Shown: piece after piece, positions 18,892 to 26,299 of the stretch | Layout of the letters: each line of letters begins with the position of its first letter | How positions within the stretch are numbered: position 1 is the first letter of the stretch | Assembly (NCBI RefSeq): GCF_004362515.1 | Contig: NZ_SNXU01000001.1 | Location: 2,542,001 to 2,606,000, forward strand | Direction: 5' to 3' | Source of the DNA: Actinokineospora alba | GTDB lineage: Bacteria > Actinomycetota > Actinomycetes > Mycobacteriales > Pseudonocardiaceae | DNA: 64,000 nt | The notes under the pieces: model-generated | What the model saw: the letters and a program-made list of their open reading frames with translations, nothing else | Told to the model about the DNA's origin: nothing | Database searches by the model: none | Program-made: the position numbers and the translations under genes

Positions 18892-20136
18892 CTACCTCCC
18901 TTCGGCGGGCGCGTCCCGATCGCCGGTGACGACCGCGTGCAGTGCGCCGTCCGCGACCCGGATCCGCAGACGGGTGCCCTCCGGAGCGTCCTCGATGGAG
19001 CGGAGAACCCGGGGAGTCCCGTCGGTATCGGTGAGCTGGACGACCGCATACCCGCGAGCAAGCGTGGCGGCTGGCCCCAGGGTCGTCAAGCGGGCCCGCG
19101 TCGCGGCGAGCGCCGACTGCTCCGCCGCGAGCCTGCCCAGCAGCGCGCGCCTGCCGCGTTCGGCGAGCGCGTCGACCTGTTCCGCGCGCCTGGCCAGCGG
19201 AGTCAGGGGGTCGGCGAGCACCGGCCTGCTGCGCAGCGAGTCGAGCAGGCGGCGTTCGCGGTCCACCCACCCGTGCAGGGCGCGGCGGGCACGATCACGC
19301 AGATGGCGTATCCGCGTGGACTCCTCCGCGACATCGGGAACTACCCGTTTGCCCGCGTCGGTCGGCGTCGAGCAGCGCAGGTCGGCGACGTGGTCGAGCA
19401 GCGGGGTGTCCGGCTCGTGGCCGATCGCGCTGATCACCGGTGTGCGGCACGCGGACACCGCGCGGCACAGCGTCTCGTCCGAGAACGGCAGCAGATCCTC
19501 CACCGAGCCGCCGCCGCGGGCGATCACGATGACCTCGACCTCCGGGTCTTTGTCCAAAACGGACAGTGCGTCGAGAATCTGCGGCACGGACAGCGCCCCT
19601 TGCACGGCGACGTTCTCCACCCGGAAGTCGACAGCGGGCCAGCGGGCCTTCGCGTTCACCAGCACGTCGCGCTCCGCGGCGGACGCGCGACCGGTGATCA
19701 GGCCGATCTTGCGTGGCAGGAACGGCGGGCGCTTCTTGCGCTTCGGGTCGAAGAGCCCCTCGGCGGCCAACAGCTTGCGCAACCGCTCGATGCGCGCGAG
19801 CAACTCGCCGATACCGACCGCGCGGATCTCGTCCGCGCGCAGGCTCAGCGTGCCGCGGTTCATGAAGAACGTCGGCTTCGCGTGGACGACCACGCGGGTG
19901 CCGTCGGTCAGCGGCGGCTCATGCAGCCGCAGCAGGCCGGTCGGGCAGGTGACGGTCATGGACACGTCGGCGGCCGGGTCGCGCAGCGTCAGGAACGCCG
20001 TGCCGGTGCCCGGGCGGGCCGAGATCTGGGTGAGCTGGCCCTCGACCCACACGGTGCCCAGTCGGTTGATCCACTCGGAGATCTTGCGGGCGACCGTGCG
20101 GACCGGCCACGGCTCTTCGGCTGTCGACCCCGTCAC
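18892..20136 (-). CDS. xseA: Exodeoxyribonuclease VII large subunit
   Basis: The 414-residue protein has an N-terminal OB-fold for single-stranded DNA (about 15-110; WINRLGTVWVEGQLTQ) and the Exonuc_VII_L catalytic domain (GLITGRASAAERDV near 140, VIVIARGGGSVEDLLPFSDE near 205, PVISAIGHEPDTPLLDHVAD). A coiled-coil region for XseB binding follows. It degrades single-stranded DNA in both directions during repair. Its start overlaps the end of the upstream 20133-20714 gene by four bases, so that gene heads the operon. Confidence 0.96.
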   Translation of the reverse strand: MTGSTAEEPWPVRTVARKISEWINRLGTVWVEGQLTQISARPGTGTAFLTLRDPAADVSMTVTCPTGLLRLHEPPLTDGTRVVVHAKPTFFMNRGTLSLRADEIRAVGIGELLARIERLRKLLAAEGLFDPKRKKRPPFLPRKIGLITGRASAAERDVLVNAKARWPAVDFRVENVAVQGALSVPQILDALSVLDKDPEVEVIVIARGGGSVEDLLPFSDETLCRAVSACRTPVISAIGHEPDTPLLDHVADLRCSTPTDAGKRVVPDVAEESTRIRHLRDRARRALHGWVDRERRLLDSLRSRPVLADPLTPLARRAEQVDALAERGRRALLGRLAAEQSALAATRARLTTLGPAATLARGYAVVQLTDTDGTPRVLRSIEDAPEGTRLRIRVADGALHAVVTGDRDAPAEGR

Positions 20137-20714
20137 GTCTGGTCGCGCACCGTCGCGATGCGGCGGGTGAGCATGCCGACGAACGACGGCCGGTTCTCAC
20201 TCGCCCGCTCGTAGGCCAGCGCCTCTTCGAGGTCGGCCACCGAGAACGCCCGCAGCCGGGCGCGCAGCTGCGGCAGCGACAGCTCGTCGTAGTTCGGGAT
20301 GGACGCCGGGGGAGACACGGCCGCGGTGATCGCCTGCTCCTCCTGCTCCCACGGGTCCGCCGCGGCGGGATCGTCGGGCACCTCGACGTCAGCCTGCTCG
20401 GCGGCGGGCTCGTCGTCGATGTCGTCGTCGGTGACCCGGTCGAACGCGGGGCGGCTCAGGTCGTAGTTGTCGACGTCCTCGTCGAAGGTCGCCCACTCCG
20501 GCGCCTCTTCGACCGGGCGCAGCGCCGCCAGGGCCTCATCGCCCTTGATGGCCAGCTCGGTGACGTGCTGCTGGACCCGCATCGTCGCCTGCAGGGCCTG
20601 GCTGACCACGGTCACCGGCAGGCCCGCGATCTGGGTGGGCAGCTCGCGGGCACGCTCGACCGCGGTGGCCGCGAGCCCAGCCGCGAGGCGCAACGGCAGG
20701 GGGAGAGACTTCAT
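20133..20714 (-). CDS. Conserved actinobacterial protein upstream of xseA (Rv1109c-like)
   Basis: The 193-residue protein has an amphipathic or hydrophobic N-terminal third (SLPLPLRLAAGLAATAVERA, then PTQIAGLPVTVVSQAL). A strongly acidic middle (about 75-125) and a C-terminal helix pair ending in LEEALAYERASENRPSF follow. The same position is held by Rv1109c in mycobacteria, which databases name as a lipid-droplet-associated protein; I recall that name but cannot verify it here. It starts the xse operon and diverges from ispH. Membrane-surface association is inferred from the N-terminus. Confidence 0.72.
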   Translation of the reverse strand: MKSLPLPLRLAAGLAATAVERARELPTQIAGLPVTVVSQALQATMRVQQHVTELAIKGDEALAALRPVEEAPEWATFDEDVDNYDLSRPAFDRVTDDDIDDEPAAEQADVEVPDDPAAADPWEQEEQAITAAVSPPASIPNYDELSLPQLRARLRAFSVADLEEALAYERASENRPSFVGMLTRRIATVRDQT

Positions 20715-20812
20715 GGTCCTAGCCTGCCCGAATCCGGCGGATCTGCACAGCGAGGAGCGGTCGAGACACGGGCCACACCCGGGCTCGGCGGCACGCCCGT
20801 ACCCTTGGAGTC

Positions 20813-21772
20813 ATGAGTGCTCCGACCAAACGCGTCCTACTTGCCAATCCGCGCGGCTACTGCGCCGGGGTGGACCGTGCGGTCATCACCGTCGAGAAGG
20901 CGCTGGAGACCTACGGCCCGCCGGTGTACGTCCGCAAGGAGATCGTGCACAACCGCCACGTCGTGGAGACCTTGCGCGAACGCGGCGCGATCTTCGTCGA
21001 CGAGGCCGACGAGGTGCCCGAGGGCGCGCTCGTGGTGTTCTCCGCCCACGGCGTGTCGCCCGCGGTCCACGAGCAGTCGGCCGCGCGGAACCTGCGCACC
21101 ATCGACGCCACGTGCCCACTGGTGACCAAGGTCCACTTCGAAGCCAAGCGCTTCGCGAAGGAGGACTACGACATCCTGCTGATCGGCCACGAAGGCCACG
21201 AGGAAGTCGAAGGCACCGCGGGCGAGGCCCCCGAGCACGTGCAGCTCGTCGACGGCCCGGAGGACGTGGACAAGGTCGTCGTGCGCGACCCGTCGAAGGT
21301 CATCTGGCTGTCGCAGACCACCCTGTCGGTCGACGAGACAATGGAACGCGTCGACCAGCTCCGCGAGCGCTTCCCGGATCTGCAGAACCCGCCGAGCGAC
21401 GACATCTGCTACGCCACCTCGAACCGTCAGGTCGCGGTCAAGGCGTTGGCGCCGGAGTGCGACCTGGTGCTCGTCGTCGGCTCGACCAACTCCTCCAACT
21501 CCAAGCGCCTCGTCGAGGTCGCGCTGCTGGCGGGGGCTCAGGCGTCTTACCTCGTCGACTACGCGCACGAAGTGGATGAGGCCTGGCTGGAGGGCGTCAC
21601 CACGGTGGGCGTGACCAGCGGGGCGTCGGTGCCGGACAACCTGGTGATGGACCTGTTGGCGTGGCTGGCCGAGCGCGGGTATGGCGAGGTCGAAGAGGTG
21701 ACGACGGCGAACGAGAAGATCGCTTTCGCGCTTCCGCCTGAGCTGCGTAAGGACCTCAAGCCGGCGAAGTGA
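20813..21772 (+). CDS. ispH: 4-hydroxy-3-methylbut-2-enyl diphosphate reductase
   Basis: The 319-residue enzyme has three cluster-binding cysteines: NPRGYCAGVDRA (Cys17), IDATCPLVTKVH (near 101) and DDICYATSNRQ (near 199). The substrate-binding HGVSP and SSNSKRLVEVA segments are also present. It carries out the last step of the MEP pathway, giving IPP and DMAPP from HMBPP with an iron-sulfur cluster. Electron donors would be ferredoxin-like. ATG 20813 follows TTGGAG. The xseA-ispH divergent order is conserved with mycobacteria. Confidence 0.97.
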   Translation: MSAPTKRVLLANPRGYCAGVDRAVITVEKALETYGPPVYVRKEIVHNRHVVETLRERGAIFVDEADEVPEGALVVFSAHGVSPAVHEQSAARNLRTIDATCPLVTKVHFEAKRFAKEDYDILLIGHEGHEEVEGTAGEAPEHVQLVDGPEDVDKVVVRDPSKVIWLSQTTLSVDETMERVDQLRERFPDLQNPPSDDICYATSNRQVAVKALAPECDLVLVVGSTNSSNSKRLVEVALLAGAQASYLVDYAHEVDEAWLEGVTTVGVTSGASVPDNLVMDLLAWLAERGYGEVEEVTTANEKIAFALPPELRKDLKPAK

Positions 21773-21785
21773 TCTTTGGTTGTGG

Positions 21786-21814
21786 GCGGGCGGTTCCCGA
21801 TGGGGGCCGCCCGC
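21786..21814 (+). terminator. Terminator after ispH
   Basis: An 8 bp GC stem (GCGGGCGG and complement) with a 13-base loop is followed by TTTGTT, 13 bases past the ispH stop. Confidence 0.6.
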
Positions 21815-21884
21815 TTTGTTCTCTCCGGCCTCGTTCTCTCCGGCCTCGCTCCGCGGGGGACGAGTCTCCCTCGGCCTCGATTGT

Positions 21885-21977
21885 TTAACTCTCGGGCGGC
21901 GGTATCAAGGGCGGCCGCAAGCGGCCGTCGCTGCGCGATCGGCAAGCCGACCCTTGACACCGCCGCCCGAGAGTTAA
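21885..21977. repeat. Long inverted repeat with three internal hairpins
   Basis: Arms 21885-21911 and 21951-21977 are 27 bases each with one mismatch (TTAACTCTCGGGCGGCGG at the outer end). The 39-base interior itself contains three small hairpins: CGGCCGC-AA-GCGGCCG, TCGC-TGC-GCGA and TCGGC-AA-GCCGA. The result is a cruciform-like, multi-branched structure. No gene overlaps it. Confidence 0.85.
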
Positions 21978-22095
21978 GTGCGGCCAGGACGAGGGTGCAG
22001 GGGGAAGTGCAGGGATTAGGTGCTCGATTCGAGCCTGCCTTGGGTGGTCTTGATGTCTCGGTCTCGCCCCGGGCTTGGTTCGGCTGAGCTGCTTC

Positions 22096-22690
22096 CAGCC
22101 CAGCCCAGCCCAGCCCAGCCCAGCCCAGCCCAGCCCAGTCGGCCCGGGCTCAGCTCAGCCCAGCTCGGCTTGGCCCGGCCCGCTCAGCGCAGCGCAGCTC
22201 GGCCGGTTCGGCCCGGCCCGGTCCGGCCCGGCTCAGCTCAGCCGGCCCAGCTCGGCTTAGCCCGGCCCGCTCAGCTCGGCCCAGGTCAGCTGGCTCAGCT
22301 CAGCTCAGCTCAGCTCAGCTCGGCTTGGCCCGGCCCGCTCAGCGCAGCGCAGCGCAGCTCGGCCGGTTCGGCCCGGCCCGGTCCGGCCCGGCCCGGCTCA
22401 GCTCAGCCGGCCCGGCTCAGCTCAGCCGGCCCAGCTCGGCTTAGCCCGGCCCGCTCAGCTCGGCCCAGGTCAGCTGGCTCAGCTCAGCTCAGCTCGGCCC
22501 GGTTCGGCTTGGCTCTGCCCAACTCGGCTTGGCCAGGCCCGGCCCAGCTCGGCCAGCTCAGCTCAGCCCGGTTCGGCTTGGCTCTGCCCGACTCGGCTTA
22601 GCCGGCCCGGCTAGCGCGCACCCCAGCTCGGCCCAGCCCAGCCAGCGCTGCCCTGCCCGGGTCGGCTCGGTCCGGCCTAGCCCAACTCGG
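22096..22690. repeat. Low-complexity CAGCC/CAGCTC tract
   Basis: The tract starts with eight perfect CAGCC pentamers (22096-22135) and continues as degenerate CAGCTC/GGCCCGG repeats to about 22690. On a larger scale, a unit of about 155 bp (22161-22315) is repeated with expansions at 22316-22497. A shorter motif, GGTTCGGCTTGGCTCTGCCC, recurs near 22501 and 22570. Open frames across it in several phases are a by-product of the repeat and do not look like protein. With the inverted repeat at 21885 it fills the 1.1 kb between ispH and the DUF6542 gene; I see no gene there. Confidence 0.85.
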
Positions 22691-22882
22691 CACCTGCTCG
22701 GCCTGGCGCGGCTGCCAGCCGCCCTCTGGTCGGGCCCAGTTCTAGATCCAGCCCAGTCCCGCGCGACCTTGGCCGGAGTCCGGCCAATCCTGATCGCGGA
22801 CAGTGCCGAGCTCAAGCCGGCGCGAATGCCCAGAGCGCCGTCCGCGCCCGTGTGTTCGGGGCGGGGGATGGGCCTCCTGCGG

Positions 22883-23812
22883 TCAGCGCTCGGTGGGGCG
22901 GGGGCGGCGTGGGGGCTGGCGGTTGGGGTCGGGGCGTGGGGGTTTGCGGTCGGGCTGGGCTTCGCGGGGTTTGCCGGTGTCGCGGGCGCGGTTGGGGTCG
23001 CGGGTGCCTCGGGCGCGGGGATCCTCGCGCGGGGGGCGGGGGCGGCCTGCCGCCTCGTCCCTGACGGGGCGTCGGGGGCGGTCGTCGCGGGCGTCTCGGG
23101 CGGGCTTGTCGGCGGTGGGGCGGGCCGGCTTGCGTTCGTCTCGGGTGGGGCGGCCGCTTCGGGGTGCGTCTTCCCGGGGGGCGCGCGCACGGTCGTCGCG
23201 GGCGGGACGGCGGGGTGGCCTGCCCGCTTCCTCGTCGCGGGCTGGGCGGCGCCGGGGCGGGGCCGCGAACAGGTCCTCGTCGTCGCGGGACGGTTCCGGG
23301 CGGGGGCGGCGGGCGACGGCGGGCCTGGGGGCGTCGTCCTCGTCGGTGGCGCCCGGGTCGCGCTGGAGGAACAGGCGGCCCACGCCGATCGCGACGACGA
23401 CGGCGGTGGTGATGCCCATCGTCGGGAAGTTGCTGGTCAGCGGCAGTGCCACGGAGAACAGCACGCTTTTGAGCCCCTCACCGGGCGCGTCCGGCCCCAT
23501 GGTGAGAACGGTGCCGACCGCGGTGACGGCGAACACCAAGGGCGGCTGCACCATCGGCCCGAACAGGTTCGCTCGACGCACCAGGCAGATCGCCCCTACG
23601 CAGCCCAGGACATAAGCGCCCTGGTAGAGCTTGCCGAGGGTGGTCTGGGTCTGTAGGTCGATCACGGCGGCCACCAGGGCCAGCCCGAACGCCAACAGCA
23701 CAGCGCCCCACCACGGCAGTCCACGTGAACTGCCGAAGATCGGGCGCTCATCCCACGCGGGCTCGGCGTGGTCATCATCAAGATCGCTGCGGCGATCGCG
23801 AGTCGCGGTCAC
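22883..23812 (-). CDS. DUF6542 integral membrane protein with long charged tail
   Basis: The 309-residue protein starts with a short acidic stretch and then four predicted membrane helices (about residues 32-165: PWWGAVLLAFGLALVAAVID and later VVVAIGVGRLFLQ). A 140-residue cytoplasmic tail of Arg, Pro, Asp and Ala follows (RPARDDRARAPRED-type repeats). The helical part matches the DUF6542 family next to ispH in mycobacteria (Rv1111c). Function unknown. The low-complexity tail borders the repetitive DNA tract downstream. Confidence 0.8.
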   Translation of the reverse strand: MTATRDRRSDLDDDHAEPAWDERPIFGSSRGLPWWGAVLLAFGLALVAAVIDLQTQTTLGKLYQGAYVLGCVGAICLVRRANLFGPMVQPPLVFAVTAVGTVLTMGPDAPGEGLKSVLFSVALPLTSNFPTMGITTAVVVAIGVGRLFLQRDPGATDEDDAPRPAVARRPRPEPSRDDEDLFAAPPRRRPARDEEAGRPPRRPARDDRARAPREDAPRSGRPTRDERKPARPTADKPARDARDDRPRRPVRDEAAGRPRPPREDPRARGTRDPNRARDTGKPREAQPDRKPPRPDPNRQPPRRPRPTER

Positions 23813-24070
23813 GTCGGTACACGTTAGTCCGTCGGTGTGGGGTGGCTGTCATCGTTCGCCCGATAGCGGCCACGGATGACACCGCGAGTACGCCGTTCGG
23901 CTCAATCCTGGACGGGTTGCAAGCACGATCGGGGACTGACTCGCCGTCCTTCCAAGGCCGAGTCCGGCAGGACGCCCGGATCGACCTGCGCGAAGGCATG
24001 CTGACCTCTCGATCACCACACCATCGGCGACTTTCGCAGCGGGGTGACGGCCACGGGTGCGTTCAACGAC

Positions 24071-25018
24071 TCAGTCGACGGGTAAGCCTTCGGACACCTC
24101 GTGCCCGTTCACCACCGCTTCCTCGGTTCGCCGGATGGCCGGGATCGGGGTCGGGCTCGCGGAGGCGTCGGTCAACGGGGTCACGGCGGTCCGGAACTGT
24201 TCCAGCGCGTCCAGTTCGCGTCGCCGTGCCGACAGGAAGCGTTGGAGGTGGGTGCTGGACAGGTTGACCGCGTCGACCGCCATGCCCGCGGACCGGTGGG
24301 CGGAGGCAGCTCGGGCACGGACGGTGGCGACGTCGTCGGCGATCGCGCGTTCGGTGGCGGCGAACAGGGCGGCGGAAGCGATCACGGCGAAGCCGGTGGG
24401 GCCGCACAGGAACACGCGGCGGTCCAGCAGCCAGCGCAGCAGCGTGGGGTCGGTGTCCAAGGCCGCGACGACGGCGGCGTCGGACGGGACGAACATGATC
24501 GTGCCGTAGATCGCGTCCGCCCACCGTTGGTAACCCTTGCCCGCCAGTTCGGCCGCGCGGGAGCGGATGTTGCGGACGTGCACGCGCAGGGCGTCGAGGC
24601 GTTCCTCGGCGTCGTCGGTGTCCACCGCCTCGGCCCAGCAGGCGAGGCTCATCTTCGAGTCGACCGGAACCCGCCGCTCGTCGCCCACCAGCAGCAGCAA
24701 GTCCGGGCGTGCCGCGCCGCCGCCCGCCACATCGGTCTGGACGGTGAAATGGATGCCCTCACGCAGCCCCAAGGCGCGCGCGGTCTCCACGAGAACCTGT
24801 TCGCCGAGTTCCCCGCGACCGCTGATCGACGCGAACGCCACCTCGTAGCGCCGTAACGCCGCCTGGTGCGAATCGGTCCGGCGCCGCTCGGCCTCGACTT
24901 CGGCGCGGGCGGCGTCGGTTCGGCGGACGCTGTCGGAGTACAGCCGCCAGAACAGCATCGCGGCGGCGGCGAGCAGCAGGACGAGCACCGCGGCGACGGT
25001 GCCGAGCACGGCGGTCAC
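24071..25018 (-). CDS. rmuC: DNA recombination protein RmuC family
   Basis: The 315-residue protein has an N-terminal membrane helix (VLGTVAAVLVLLLAAAAMLFW), a short coiled coil (about 25-60), and the RmuC nuclease-like core. The core has a PDLLLLVGDERRVPVDSKM motif (Asp and DSK catalytic pattern near residues 107-123) and FVPSDAAVVAAL. RmuC limits inversion at short inverted repeats; its membrane anchor is family-typical. It is shorter than the E. coli protein because the coiled coil is reduced. It is divergent from sbcD, with an SOS box between them. The 258 bases downstream (23813-24070) hold no feature I can support. Confidence 0.85.
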   Translation of the reverse strand: MTAVLGTVAAVLVLLLAAAAMLFWRLYSDSVRRTDAARAEVEAERRRTDSHQAALRRYEVAFASISGRGELGEQVLVETARALGLREGIHFTVQTDVAGGGAARPDLLLLVGDERRVPVDSKMSLACWAEAVDTDDAEERLDALRVHVRNIRSRAAELAGKGYQRWADAIYGTIMFVPSDAAVVAALDTDPTLLRWLLDRRVFLCGPTGFAVIASAALFAATERAIADDVATVRARAASAHRSAGMAVDAVNLSSTHLQRFLSARRRELDALEQFRTAVTPLTDASASPTPIPAIRRTEEAVVNGHEVSEGLPVD

Positions 25019-25088
25019 GGGTGAGTCCTCTCCGGTCGGAAACGGCGTGCAGGAAGATCTTTACCTCATACCACCGACAGAACCAGCG

Positions 25089-25104
25089 TCGAACGAGCGT
25101 TCGA
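25089..25104. promoter_or_regulatory. LexA-type SOS box between rmuC and sbcD
   Basis: TCGAAC-GAGC-GTTCGA is a perfect inverted repeat that matches the actinobacterial SOS box TCGAAC-N4-GTTCGA. It lies 71 bases upstream of rmuC and 50 bases upstream of sbcD, on either side. LexA would repress one or both genes until DNA damage. Confidence 0.7.
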
Positions 25105-25153
25105 CCGGCGTGGCTCCCCCGATCGGGGGCATCGGGGCTCTACCTTGGCTGGC

Positions 25154-26299
25154 ATGCGGGTGCTGCACACCTCCGACTGGCATGTGGGCCGCACATTCCA
25201 CGGCCGAGACCTGCTCGCCGAGCAGGAGACGGTGCTCACCGGCCTGGCCGACATCGTGACGAACGACCGGGTCGACGTGGTCGTGGTGTCCGGCGACCTC
25301 TACGACCGCGCCGTCCCCTCCGCCGAAGCCGTCGGCGTCTGCGGTCGCGCCCTGCGCCGGATCGCCGACGCGGGCGCGCGCATCGTCGTCACCCCGGGCA
25401 ACCACGACTCCGGGCCCCGGCTCGGCGCGTTCGGCGAGTTCGCGGCGGCGGGCGGGCTCTACCTCCGCACCGCGGTCTCCGATCTCGACCGGCCGGTGGT
25501 GATCGACGACCACCATGGCCCGGTCGCGTTCTACGGAATCCCCTACCTGGAACCGGAAGTCGCCCGCCAAGGCCTCGGGCTGCCGGAGCTGCGCACCCAC
25601 GCCGACGTCCTCGGCGAGGCGATGCGCCGGGTCCGCGACGATCTCGGGCGGCGGCCGGGGACGCGTTCCGTGGTCCTCGCGCATGCCTTTGTCACCGGTG
25701 GCGAGGTCAGCGACTCCGAGCGGACGATCGCGGTCGGCGGCGTCCCGCACGTGCCGGGCGGCGTGTTCACCGGCGTCGACTATGCCGCCCTCGGCCACCT
25801 GCACGGCCCGCAAACGCTTGCGAACCATCTGCGCTACTCCGGCAGCCCCATGGCGTACTCGTTCTCCGAGGCGCGGCACCACAAGTCCGTCTGGCTGGTC
25901 GACCTGCATTCCAGCGGCCTCGCCGACGTCGAGCGCCGCACGCTGCCGGTCCCGCGCGAGCTGGCCGTGATCAGCGGCGAGCTGACCGAGGTCCTGGTGG
26001 ACCCGGCGAACGACGTCCACGAGGACAAGTTCCTCTCCGTCGAACTCACCGACCGGGTCCGCCCCGTCGACGCCATGCGCAGGCTGCAGGCCCGCTTCCC
26101 GCACGCCGTGCACCTCGAGTGGCGGCCCGCGGGCGGCCACCAGCGGCCCCAGCGCTACCCGGAGCTTTCGCAGCGCCGCGACGACGCCGAAGTCGCCTGC
26201 TGCTTCGTCACCGACACCAGAGGCGCCGAGCCCACCGAGACCGAGCGCGGACTGCTGCGCGAGGCGCTGGCCGCCGTCGCCGGGAAGGAGCCGGAGTGA
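25154..26299 (+). CDS. sbcD: Exonuclease SbcD (Mre11-like nuclease subunit)
   Basis: The 381-residue metallophosphoesterase has SDWHVGR (metal-binding Asp and His near residues 8-10), SGDLYDR near 46, TPGNHD near 80 and GHLHGP near 215. These form the dinuclear metal site. With SbcC it cuts DNA hairpins and protein-blocked ends. ATG 25154 fits the family N-terminus MRVLHTSDWHVG; a TTG three codons upstream is less likely. The stop overlaps the sbcC GTG start (GTGA). Confidence 0.95.
   Translation: MRVLHTSDWHVGRTFHGRDLLAEQETVLTGLADIVTNDRVDVVVVSGDLYDRAVPSAEAVGVCGRALRRIADAGARIVVTPGNHDSGPRLGAFGEFAAAGGLYLRTAVSDLDRPVVIDDHHGPVAFYGIPYLEPEVARQGLGLPELRTHADVLGEAMRRVRDDLGRRPGTRSVVLAHAFVTGGEVSDSERTIAVGGVPHVPGGVFTGVDYAALGHLHGPQTLANHLRYSGSPMAYSFSEARHHKSVWLVDLHSSGLADVERRTLPVPRELAVISGELTEVLVDPANDVHEDKFLSVELTDRVRPVDAMRRLQARFPHAVHLEWRPAGGHQRPQRYPELSQRRDDAEVACCFVTDTRGAEPTETERGLLREALAAVAGKEPE

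Noticed and set aside
22020..22601. Ser/Ala/Gln/Pro-rich frames resembling a repeat protein
   Set aside because: They are produced by the CAGCC/CAGCTC repeats in several phases and lack start signals.
25116..25129. Palindrome CCCCCGATCGGGGG upstream of sbcD
   Set aside because: Short G/C palindromes of this kind are frequent in this sequence, and the nearby SOS box is the better regulatory candidate.
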